Of a stretch of DNA of 64,000 nucleotides, positions 1 through 9,240 are shown one piece after another; the stretch's first letter is position 1; each line of letters begins with the position of its first letter. A program made the translations under genes and the position numbers. The notes beneath the pieces are model-generated. The model saw only the letters and a program-made list of their open reading frames with translations. It had not been told where the DNA came from and made no database searches. This DNA is from Culex pipiens pallens (Eukaryota; Arthropoda; Insecta; Diptera; Culicidae). The stretch lies in assembly GCF_016801865.2 (NCBI RefSeq), contig NC_068938.1, forward strand, positions 127,513,823 to 127,577,822, read 5' to 3'.

Positions 1-432
1 ATTAACAAATTAACAAACTAACAAATTAACAAATTAACAAATTAACAAATTAACAAATTAACAAATTAACAAATTAACAAATTAACAAATTAACAAATTA
101 ACAAATTAACAAATTAACAAATTAACAAATTAACAAATTAACAAATTAACAAATTTAACAAATTAACAAATTAACAAATTAACAAATTAACAAATTAACA
201 AATTAACAAATTAACAAATTAACAAATTAACAAATTAACAAATTAACAAATTAACAAATTAACAAATTAACAAATTAACAAATTAACAAATTAACAAATT
301 AACAAATTAACAAATTAACAAATTAACAAATTAACAAATTAACAAATTAACAAATTAACAAATTAACAAATTAACAAATTAACAAATTAACAAATTAACA
401 AATTAACAAATTGACAAATTAACAAATTAACA
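1..432. repeat. 8-bp tandem array (attaacaa)n
   Basis: The unit attaacaa repeats head to tail about 54 times and begins before the window. Only a few copies deviate: one has a C for T near position 18, one carries an extra T near 155, and one reads ttgacaa near 412. The homogeneity suggests recent expansion. The array ends where the sequence turns to CGAT-rich text at about 433. Confidence 0.97.
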
Positions 433-765
433 CAACGATATTCTATCGTTAACGTAATCGTCATTTCGATAATTCTATCGACGATAATCTTAACGCCGAT
501 TATGGACGATTAATCATTTTTTTTAAATCTTTCTAAAATCGACTTTTTTTTTAATTTATATTTATTCAGATTTTCTCTTCCATGTACATTCATTCAGTTA
601 AAAATATTATTGAGTGTCCAATCACAATCGATGACTTTTCACCTCAATTTTAAATACTAGCAATTTTCATTTATTCATGAAATATTGTAGCTTTCGCTAT
701 TCAGTGATTTCAAATGTAGGAGGTCCTACATGTACAAAAGGGAAAAGGGATACCTTAAAACTAAC
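433..765. other. non-coding AT-rich stretch with CGAT-rich edge
   Basis: No gene is seen. Positions 433-515 are dense in CGAT/ATCG words and contain a perfect 7-bp hairpin (AACGATA at 434-440, TATCGTT at 444-450). The remainder is AT-rich and unrecognised. Confidence 0.6.
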
Positions 766-1734
766 TTATAAACTATATAAAGAGCGGATCAATGCAGCTG
801 ATTTTTGTCGAAATGCATCAATTATCTTATTGGACATAACATCCAAAGTGTCAACTTCGGCTAATTGATGAAGTTCACTGGTTCTTGTTCTGAATCCTCT
901 GAAGTTTTTTCTTCCTGGTTAAGCAACAGCTTGACCAGATCGGCACAGCATAAAGCATGGCAGGTCTGAAAATTTGTTTATAAATTAACAGTTTATTCTT
1001 GAGACAAAGTCTATAATTCCTGTTTATAAGTGGATACAAACATTTAATATATTTGTTACATTTAACCTGGATACTTTCAATGTGATCCTTGTAAGTAAGG
1101 TTTTTGTCAAAAGCAAGTCCAAGATATTTCACTTGATCCTCCCACTTTAAATTTACCTCATTCATCTTTATAATGTGATGACTTTTTGGTTTAAGAAAAT
1201 CAGCCCTTGGTTTGTGAGGGAAAATAATAAGTTGAGTTTTTGCAGCATTTGGAGTAATTTTCCATTCTTTCAAATAAGAATTGAAAATATCCAAGTTTTT
1301 TTGTAATCTTCTTGTGATGACACGAAGGCTTCTACCTTTGGCGGAGATGCTTGTATCATCAGCAAAAAGTGATTTCTGACATCCTGGGGGCACAAATCAG
1401 GCAAGTCAGAAGTAAAAATATTGTATAAAATTGGACCCAAAATGCTTCCTTGAGGGACGCCAGCACGTACAGGTAGTTGATCAGATTTGCTGTTCTGATA
1501 ACATACCTGCAGAGTACGATCCGTCAAATAATTTTGGATAATTTTCACGATATAAATCGGAAAATTAAACCTTTTCAATTTCGCAATCAAACCTTTATGC
1601 CAAACACTGTCAAATGCTTTTTCTATGTCTAGGAGAGCAGCGCCAGTAGAATAGCCCTCAGATTTGTTGCTCCGAATCAAATTTGAAACTCTTAACAACT
1701 GATGAGTAGTTGAATGATATAAAATCGACTTAAT
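766..1734 (-). pseudogene. Jockey-clade non-LTR retrotransposon, reverse transcriptase relic
   Basis: Minus-strand conceptual translation gives the core of a Jockey-type reverse transcriptase. It starts near YHSTTHQLLRV and continues through LLDIEKAFDSVWH (first catalytic Asp), AGVPQGSILGP and FADDTS (catalytic DD). The C-terminal part includes YLGLAFDK and the end NKIIDAFRQKSAALIRSLY before a stop at 766-768. The reading frame changes near 1385, between PQD and the FADD motif, and again near 890, so the copy is dead. The 5' half (endonuclease, ORF1) is missing: a stop lies just upstream of 1734. No poly(A) tail is obvious. Jockey clade is a family-level inference from the motif wording; sister clades are less likely. 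Confidence 0.88.
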
Positions 1735-1834
1735 TCAACTATATTCTTTAGGACGTCGCGTGTTTAAGCGTTTCATACAAGTGCCCTTACAAAGTGTGTA
1801 CAATTTTTCTGCATTTTTCTGTAATGATTATCAT
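1735..1834. other. unassigned spacer
   Basis: Short AT-rich stretch between the retrotransposon relic and a family C repeat region. Nothing is recognised. Confidence 0.5.
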
Positions 1835-2830
1835 ATTTAGCATGTTTTGGTTCGTTTAAAAATGTTTTCAATTTTTATGAAATTCTGATCTACAGCACCG
1901 GAAACTAGTGATTTTTTCATTCAAATGTTGAAACCGTGCCCTGTAATTTCATTTTTTAACTTTTTTGTTCCCCCCCCCCCTCAATTTTGGTCAGAGTCGA
2001 GGGACATAAACATTAAAAAGTATTTGCAACGACCGAAGTTTCAAAATATGAATGCTCAAAATACCGTATTTTTCCGAAAATTTTTAAAAAACAAATTACA
2101 AAATACCGTATTTTTGGAAAATACTCAAATTTTCAAAATTTGCAATATGGATATGAAACGAAGTGTTATTTTTATGCACTTTCAGAGTTTTTTTTTTTTG
2201 AAAACGCTGAAATTTTCACAAAATATCTTATTTTTCGAATCTACTCAAATTTTCATAAGCATTATTGATTTTTCACTTTATAATAGTTTTTTTTTTTTTG
2301 AAAGCTACTACAATTTTCACAACATGTCGTATTTTTTGAAAATGCTCAAATTTTCAAAATATTGTGAAAATTTTAGTTTTCATCCAAACAAACTCTAATA
2401 AAATGAAAACGCATACAAAATTTTGCTAGCCTATATTGCAAGTTTTTCAAAATTTGAGTGTTTTCGAAAATTACGGTATTTTGGATTTTTTCAGTATTTT
2501 CCAAAAAATACTCTAACAATTTGAAAATGCATAACAAATATCACTTCGTTTGATATCCATATTGCAAATTATGAAATTTTATTATTCTCGAAAAAAAGGT
2601 ATTTTGTGAAAATTTTTGGTGTTGATTTTTTTAAAATGAGGCTGGTGCAAATATTTTGAAAAGTTTTCGTCAACCCTCCCCTCCTTCCACCCCCTCCCCC
2701 ATCAAATTAGGCTCAAAAAATCAGGGGGCAATTTCAAAGGAAATTCAAGTGTAGTCAGTTGTAGGTAATCAATTTAAAATGCATTCCCCTGCGTTTAGAA
2801 TCATTTTTGAAAATCAAAATTTTTAATTTT
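1835..2830. repeat. family C repeat region with internal inverted repeats
   Basis: The text from about 2639 (aggctggtgcaaat, then a C-rich run, cagggggca, cctgcgtttagaatcat) matches copies at 28803-29155, 54430-54620 and 55175-55508. The segment 1835-1925 matches the same family further inward. Between them, about 2136-2180 recurs inverted at about 2525-2572 (cgaagtgttat against its complement). Translation of the region gives only Phe/Lys-rich low-complexity peptides, so no gene is claimed. Confidence 0.7.
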
Positions 2831-2871
2831 ATGTACTGCTTAGACAAAAAAGTAAACTTCCTTTTTTTTCT

Positions 2872-3084
2872 CTGAGAAACCTCTTTTTACGCAGTGGCGT
2901 TACTTTTTTTGTTTCGTAGATTTCTCTTAAACCATACAATATTTTTGAAAGCTTCAAAAAGCGTTTTGTAGATCTGAACAAAACCTACAAATTGCTTTTA
3001 AAAGATTGCAAAAATGTTGCGTCGTACCAGAGAAATCAACAAATTAGAAAAACGTAACGCACCGCGTTAAAAGAGGTTTCACTG
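2872..3084. mobile_element. small inverted-repeat element, Tc1/mariner-type ends
   Basis: The right end, read on the minus strand, is CAGTGAAACCTCTTTTAACG next to TA. The left end reads CTGAGAAACCTCTTTTTACG. The inverted arms stay similar inward (GCAGTGGCGTTAC against GCGGTGCGTTAC, and GATTTCTC in both). Length is about 213 bp with no coding capacity, so this is a MITE. CAGTG termini next to TA are typical of Tc1/mariner derivatives; the left terminus has diverged. Confidence 0.72.
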
Positions 3085-4862
3085 TATTTCAAAAAATCTA
3101 TGACGTCTTTCATCTAAGGACAGCATAAATAAATTAAAAAGCCAAAATTGATCCATTTCGCAAACAAATTAACCAGAGCAGATGAAACGTCCAGTCAGAT
3201 TTGTTCGTCGTTTTTTGGCCATAACAGCACGGCGAATAAAATCATGCTGTAGGTACACGAATCGTTTTAATCAAATTGTGTAAATAAACTGTTAAATTAT
3301 TGTAAGTCCAAAGCCAAACATGTTGCAATCAATTGAAAGGGTGAGTCTTTGGACTTTTTGAAACTATTTTTTGAAAATGTTTTATAGTAAATTTTAAATT
3401 TGAATACACTTTGTAATTATTTATTGAAACAAAATATGTTGATATATATCATGATATTTCCTTGAAAAATTAGACCCTTTTAAAATGTTTCCCCTCCCCC
3501 ACTCTGCCCGCGCGTCTCCAATCTGTCAGACAACGTTGACCGTAACGCCATGTGGCATGGCCCGGAGCAGCAGTCGTCCCAAAAGTGCATCAACGTGTGT
3601 GCACGTGGCCGCAGTCGCACCCCCATACGAAATCACTTTCACCTTGTTTGTCGAGTCCCATGTGAAAATGGACGAACAAAAAAAAAAATCTGGCGGGCAC
3701 AATTTTATGCCTGACGGCATTCGCGTGCAGGAAAAAAGAGGAAACGGAAGGTTAAAGTGGAACCGGAACCAGAATCATTGATTGCAAAGTACAACATTTA
3801 TCAAACGCAACATAAATTCAGGGAAAATTCTGGGAAAATCGCGATCGAGGGAGGGTGGAGTTCACGTCGGAAAAAGCCAGTCAATAATAATGAATTAAAA
3901 GTTGGTGTTGTGAGTTCAATGTGGAGGGAAGTGCCAGACATAAATTTTCGCTTTTTTTGTGAAAGCTGTTCGGTTGAAATTTAAAGGCAAACATAAATAT
4001 TTTCCGGGAAACTTTAAAAAGTATCGACTGACTGTTCAAAAAAAGAGGAAACCTCCAAAAATCCCACCTTTTCCCAGGCAAAACCCAATTTGTAGGCCAC
4101 TCTATCTTATTAAAGCCTTCCCCCGATACTCATGCACAAAACGGCTAGGAGTAGCAACGAAAAGAGAGAGCTTTGCCGGGGTCCATTAACCTAATTTCTT
4201 TGCCGCGCCGATTCCAACATGTGAGGACGATATCACATGACAGGGCGCCGAGATTTGCCGGCTTATGGCAAAAAGGGTGCTGGCTGGTCCTGGTCCCCCG
4301 GACGAGAACGATACAACAGTTCACGCAATTCGTTATACACCTTTAGCCCTTAACCAGGTTGGGTGAGCGTCAGTGTTGCCAGCTCGAGCTGATTGAGTGG
4401 AAAGCAATGGACTTTTCTACCTGTTCAAGTCGGGTTGGACACGTCGGAAAAGATACACTCACACTTGTGGAGACTGTGTCCCTCTTAAAGCTGTCCGGCA
4501 CTTGTTTGCGAGGGATCTTTCTTTTTATCGAATTCCATTTTCTGTTTGGAAAAGGTACGTGGGATGACGCTCCGTGGTCAAAGAAGTGGTTCTGGACTCC
4601 AGGATGATGCAAGTGGACAACATGACCAATTGTCCACTCAAAGATAGCCAGCTGAAATCGAGTGAAATAAGAACGTTAGAGAAATTGAGGAGCAGTAGCG
4701 TAGCAAAACATTATACTTAGTAGTAAGATTTCCAAGATTTCTGGATGAATAATCATGAATTTCCCACGAAAACAGCATGATTCGAAAAAAAGTTCTCCGA
4801 TCGTGCTATATCTGAGGGTTCTTTGGCCAAATTAATTAGACCCATATTTTCTTATTTGGCCA
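3085..4862. other. intergenic, no gene recognised
   Basis: Mixed AT-rich and moderately GC-rich DNA (3490-3770 and 4190-4600 are the GC-richer parts). Reading frames here are short, overlap on both strands and show no domain, signal peptide or splice-supported continuation. No confident repeat was found. Confidence 0.5.
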
Positions 4863-4885
4863 TTAGTGACATACGCCGTGTAAGG

Positions 4886-4909
4886 GTGTGTGTGTGTGTG
4901 TGTGTGTGG
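4886..4909. repeat. (GT)n microsatellite
   Basis: Uninterrupted TG dinucleotides, about 11 units. They probably form the 3' tail of the SINE-like element. Confidence 0.93.
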
Positions 4910-5261
4910 TCCAATCCAATACCCGCTAACCGGTAGCGAAATTATGGGAAAGTATAATTTGTATCAGACTTTGTACATGCCGAATGCTGATACAGCTTAT
5001 CTCAGTCCCGGGTATTAGGTGGTGATAGCCCTAGCGCTGCTTCCAACGACCCATTTCAGAATGACAGAGCTCCTTGCGGTCCAATTCCGAGGTCGCTGGG
5101 CATTGTTCGGCCCCGCTTAAACATAGAAGCAAGCATCTGAAGGAAACTCGATCTATATTTAGACTTCCAATCCCCTCAGGCAAATCAGAGATCAGCGCGT
5201 ATTTAATAATATGAGAAGAAGAGATAACATGTTTCAACACTACGGATCAATTCACTGCTAG

Positions 5262-5334
5262 AGTGATGGCCGACTGCTTAGCGTCCCAGACCACCATCAA
5301 TCCAAAGGTGTGAGTTCGAATCCCACCTGATTCA
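5262..5334 (+). repeat. tRNA-like block (tRNA-derived repeat, not a functional tRNA)
   Basis: A near-perfect pol III B box (agttcgaatccc at about 5313-5324) follows an A-box-like tggccgactgc (about 5267). Anticodon and acceptor arms do not fold cleanly: the central loop around ccaccatcaatccaaaggtg is too long. I therefore read it as tRNA-derived SINE sequence or a decayed tRNA copy. Confidence 0.55.
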
Positions 5335-5378
5335 TTTTAGTTTTTATTCATATTCAAATTCCTGATTCCAAATTTCAA

Positions 5379-5454
5379 AGGTACCGACCGGGATTTGATC
5401 CCTGAACCTTCTGCTTGGGAGACAGAAGCCGTAACCATTAAGCCACGGAGCCGG
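5379..5454 (-). repeat. tRNA-like SINE head (Gly-CCC-like)
   Basis: Read on minus, tggcttaatggtta gives an A box. cttctgtctcccaagcagaag forms a 6-bp stem with loop ctcccaa (anticodon CCC), and gggatcaaatccc forms a T-arm-like hairpin. The acceptor stem pairs poorly, so it is not a working tRNA. It starts exactly at the edge of the right-hand direct repeat, as a SINE 5' end should. Confidence 0.62.
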
Positions 5455-5480
5455 TTAGTGACATACGCCGTGTTAGGGTG

Positions 5481-6465
5481 GTCCAAAAATTGCATTTTTT
5501 GTAAATTTTCGTAAAAACCACATTTTAAAAAAAATCATAACACCGCACCATTTCAACCAATTTCAGTTGTCTTGAACGTAAACGAAAGGGTATTAGATAG
5601 GCTTTTAAGGAAAAATAGTTATTAGTTTCAAATATCTAGCTTAACGTTTGAAAAGATCGAATGAAAACATAAAATACTGTTTTGAAGGTCCCGGGACCAA
5701 AGAGCCTATATCTGAAAATTGGATACGCAATTTTCCAAGAGATTTTTCAACATTGAGGTTGAGATTTTTCATGTCACAATTTTTTTCACTCAAATGTTTT
5801 TAACCTAAGAGGTTACAAAAAGACTCACGAAAAATTTAGGATGGTTTGTCTTTCCTGAAAAAATACAAAAATCATTGATAAAAAGTGGTTTAATCGTGAA
5901 ATTATTTTAAAACAGAACGCGGGAATCGATTCTCCAGACAATTTTAGATAAATGTCTCTACATTGACCATTGTCCTAAATGAAGATATAGCAGTTTAGAA
6001 AATAAAATTGTTGAAAAACAGGGGTTTTGGCCATTTTGTGTGGTTTTTGGCCATTTCTATATGACAGACTAACCTTGTTTTCTCATGAAACCCCTCACAT
6101 TTCTTTATGACAGACTTGATTTTTCCGAGTTTTTTTTTATTTTAAAATTTCGTTTATATTTGTGACTTTACAGGGAACCTTTGTAGTGTGCATCAATGTT
6201 CAACATGCAAAACAAAAAAAATCCATTTATAAACTTTAAAGGGTATTCATGTATTGTTTACGAATTATCTTAATTTACGAAAAAGTTGTTTGAAAAACTG
6301 ATGATTTTGACCAGTTTTTCGAAGTTTTAACCCCTAAATCTCCAATTGTATTTTTTTCGGAAAGTTCGGCAAACTTAGTATAAGAATGACCCTTTGACGT
6401 TTTTGTGGTATCACCTTCTCAAAAAAACCTGTTCGTAAAATTCAGATAATTGGAGAATTATACTT
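5481..6465. other. AT-rich non-coding DNA, probably old repeat
   Basis: No gene. Low-complexity AT text with short oligo-A/T runs. The start (acatacgccgtgttagggtggtcc) was already in place when the SINE-like element landed, because it forms the target duplication. Confidence 0.5.
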
Positions 6466-6960
6466 ATGTTTATCCATTACAGTATTAGTTTTTGTCTGTT
6501 CTACAACTTTGTAGATCATTGACACACTCTTAAAAGTAACCCTGCAAAATTACAAAAAAAAAGTTATTAGAAAACGGTGAAACTTGTTCTGAATATAAAA
6601 AAAATACCTAATTGCAGATTCAAAAAGTACATTAAATTTCCCCTCAAAAAGCCATGTTTCTCGATTTATGATAGTTGAGTAAAGGGAAATTGTAGTGATT
6701 TCAAAACTGTTTTTTAATAAAAAAAATACGTTTTTTTCGGATTTATAGAAACCATCAAATCACCCTTTGACACCAAATGTCTACCTTCACGGCTTCGAGA
6801 TACAAACCACTGAAAATCCAGAAAAAACGCCCCAACGTCACGAGATATAAAAGAATAGGCCTCGGATTCGTTATCAGAGACTAAAATCAACCATAAGAGC
6901 GAGGTTTCACGGGAATCGAGGAGATGTCGGGTCAGTCTTTGTGAGTTAACGAAGAATTAT
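6466..6960. repeat. family B repeat, copy 1
   Basis: Shares an ordered series of words with 44720-45349 in the same orientation: ctacaactttgtag, taaccctgcaaaattac, ccctttgacaccaaat, cgtcacgagatataaaa, cctcggattcgttatcag. The copies at 11310 and 54975 carry the same words in the opposite orientation. No coding potential. Divergence between copies is substantial. Confidence 0.8.
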
Positions 6961-7247
6961 CCCCATTCAAGTCTTCATACCATTTCAACAGCATACAAAA
7001 TGGCCATATTGAAATATTCAAAAATCTGTGTCATGAAACATTTCTGATTAATTTGGTATATTGAAAAAAAAATGAAGATATTGCTTAAGACTTCTCAGGC
7101 CATCTTTTGAGCTTTGTCACAATTAGGTCGAAATTCATTTGGCAATGTTGTCAATCTTAAAAAAAAAAAAAAAACGTTGAAAAAAGGTATTTTTTTTTAT
7201 TTTTGTTGACTTTTTTGTTGACTTGTTTTACCTGTAGAAGTCATGAC
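6961..7247. other. spacer, nothing recognised
   Basis: AT-rich, with an A15 run near 7159. No feature. Confidence 0.5.
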
Positions 7248-7249
7248 TA

Positions 7250-7969
7250 GGGTTAGTAAATTTTCACGATTTTGCGGACAGCGTGAAATTCGTGAAATTT
7301 TAAGGTTTCCAATCATTGCTTAGAAATAACATGATATTTATTTAAGTCTGCAGGCTTGTTAAGTAAATTCAAAAGTTTTCAATTAAAAAGCCATTTGACG
7401 GATTGTTAGATTGTTAGAAAAACAAACATAAACATAAAATACTTAAATAATATCATCAAAAATCAGTCAAACTTAAAGCAAAATTTGTTTAAATCAACTA
7501 AACAAATATTTAGTGATAAGTTTATAAAAGGTTGCGCTGATTTTTATATTGTATTGATTTAAATATTTTTAGAAATTAATTAAAAGCAAACATTCATATA
7601 AAAGTAACATTAAGTAGTCAATAATTCTACTTTTTTTGCTTTCTGTTCTGATTTTGAAAAATAATTTGAAGAGTTCGTTACAGATTACATTATTTTTGGC
7701 TTTCTTAATTTTTATTTTTATTTCTGAAAAGTGAGATGAAATCCTCAACAACATTAAGAAAAGATTTTTTGTGTCACGTTCAAATTTAGTGAGGAATATT
7801 AGGATATTAGAAAATAATATATTGAATGCATAAAAAGAAGTATTTGTAATTTTAACATGAGATTTCAGGGACATTTTTTACCTTACGCGAAATTTCCGTG
7901 AAATTTGATGTTTTAAAATTAGGGTCCCCGTGAAATTTGCAATTTTTTAGCGTGAAAAATCACTAAGCC
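7250..7969. mobile_element. 720-bp inverted-repeat element with TA flanks
   Basis: The left end GGGTTAGTAAATTTTCACG is matched on the opposite strand at the right end by GGCTTAGTGATTTTTCACG. Both ends are flanked by TA (7248-7249 and 7970-7971). Further GTGAAATTT words sit inverted inside both ends. The interior is AT-rich and encodes no transposase; the 101-aa minus-strand frame at 7569-7874 is Phe/Ile/Lys-rich low complexity. Likely a non-autonomous element of the TA-inserting (Tc1/mariner) group. Confidence 0.78.
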
Positions 7970-7971
7970 TA

Positions 7972-8560
7972 GTAGTCTAGATCAAGCTTTACCATCCTTG
8001 AATATTTGTTTTCGAAGAGATAAAAAAAATCATCATTATTCCTATTTGCTTTACAAACATTGGAGATTTGACCAATTGTTGCTGAGATACAGCCTTAGAA
8101 AGAAAAGCAAACAGTTTCTATACACCACCAAATTAGCGATCAATTTTTAAGAGAAAATTTGCGTCCTAAACAGGCTTAACACAGTGATTTTTGACCATAT
8201 CAAATTTTGGAAAATTTTATGGAAATTCAATATTTTAAAATAGAAGTTCTACCGCATAGTTCAGTTTGCCAAAGACACCAAATCGATCAGAAAACCAGTT
8301 ATTAAAAGATAAAGGTTTTTGAATATTTTAATAGCATTTTTGTATGACCAATAACATAGAACAAATACACACAAAGTTTCATCCAAATTAAAAAAAATGG
8401 GAAAAATATTCGCTTTCCGTTATCTCAGAGAAATTCTCTAAAGATCATCACAATTTTAATGAAAGTGATGTTCGGATCACCAATGAGACGCTTTTTGGGC
8501 TGAATTGATGATAGAGGTATTTAGGAAAAGAAAAATACAAACAACTCAAAAGGTAGCACC
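7972..8560. other. intergenic, diverged repeat
   Basis: About 8160-8480 resembles 13215-13470 in word order (gaccatatca/aaattttatgg, caaatcgatcagaaaa, gcatttttgtatga, caaagtttcatcc), so it is probably an old dispersed repeat. No gene. Confidence 0.45.
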
Positions 8561-8566
8561 AGATGA

Positions 8567-8572
8567 TTTATT
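8567..8572 (-). promoter_or_regulatory. poly(A) signal of TSPO
   Basis: AATAAA on the minus strand, about 75 nt past the TSPO stop codon. Canonical hexamer at an expected distance. Confidence 0.75.
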
Positions 8573-8646
8573 TAGACAAATATATGTCACTCAGCTTAAT
8601 GATATAAGCTGAATGCTAAACTGTCCCCAACATTATATAAACAATT

Positions 8647-9233
8647 TTAACCGCCTTCCTCTTCGATGGTTCTGCCTTCTCCAAGATTACGTCTGTAAAC
8701 TTCAAAGTTTAGCAATGAATTAAATGAGCACCATGCAAAGTACGGTATGAATATATAGCCAGCAATCTTATTCACTTTAAAGAAGGCAATCCCAGTGGCT
8801 GCAACCGCACCGGCATGGACAAGAGATTCCACGAAAATCTATTGAAAAGCAAAATTAGTTTTTAATTAGTAAAAAAAAATAAAAAAAAACCATTAACTCA
8901 AATCACACTCACCCATTTCAGACTACGCAGCTTGACGGACATCGTTGTCCAAACCCAATTGAGTGCCAGTTTTGTTCCGTACAGGGCCATGGGTACCCGG
9001 GCGGCACCGTTGAGCCCTCCGCCATCTTTCCACACCAGATACGACGCGTAACCCATTCCGAGGTGCAGGCTGGTCCACATCGGAAGAGCTATGCTGGTTG
9101 GAGGTTTGAACGGGGGGACATTCAAGTGTTGGTACCAGTCTTCAAAGTCGGACATGGTCAGGTAGTCGTGGACTAGTCCGCCCATCTGGGGCACCACGAG
9201 GGCACCGGCGATTTTGAAGATTTCTGGGTTCAT
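8647..9233 (-). CDS. Tspo: translocator protein TSPO (peripheral benzodiazepine receptor)
   Basis: Outer mitochondrial membrane five-helix protein of the TspO/MBR family, which binds cholesterol, porphyrins and benzodiazepine-type ligands. Coding exon 1 is 9233-8913 (107 aa, true ATG at 9233-9231) and exon 2 is 8838-8647, joined in phase 0 over a 74-bp intron (8912-8839, GT...AG). The product is 170 aa, matching the usual ~169. Family landmarks are visible: DWYQHLNVPPFKPP (residues 32-45), GYASYLVWKDGGG (61-73), LYGTKLALNWVW (84-95), then FIPYFAWCSFNSLLNF in the last helix. The tyrosine that marks the vertebrate cholesterol (CRAC) motif is Phe here (LLNFEVYRR), but a Tyr three residues later still satisfies the loose pattern. 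A pyrimidine tract and CAG at about 9240 suggest a non-coding 5' exon further right. Neighbours are repeats. Confidence 0.96.
8839..8912 (-). other. TSPO intron (74 bp)
   Basis: Starts GTGAGTG after the Trp107 codon and ends in TTTTCAATAG before ATTTTCGTG. A phase-0 intron of a size typical of short dipteran introns. It contains an A-rich (antisense T-rich) run. Confidence 0.92.
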
Positions 9234-9240
9234 AATTTCA

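Larger units (their letters stand above)
4863..5480 (-). mobile_element. SINE-like insertion flanked by 26-bp direct repeats
   Basis: A 26-bp word beginning ttagtgacatacgccgtgt occurs at 4863-4888 and 5455-5480 with one mismatch and brackets 566 bp. On the minus strand the insert starts with a tRNA-like head (5454 to 5379) and ends in a (CA)n tract next to the left repeat (GT run at about 4886-4909 on plus). Head, unique body, simple tail and target duplication are SINE hallmarks. A second tRNA-like block lies inside on the plus strand (5262-5334), so the element may be composite. Family not identified. Confidence 0.72.

Noticed and set aside
1925..2398. 157-aa plus-strand frame
   Set aside because: Phe/Lys/Asn low complexity from AT-rich repeat DNA, with short recurring words (ttcaaaat, ccgtattttt).
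5262..5334. Functional tRNA gene
   Set aside because: B box good, but the anticodon arm cannot fold normally and it lies inside a SINE-like insertion.
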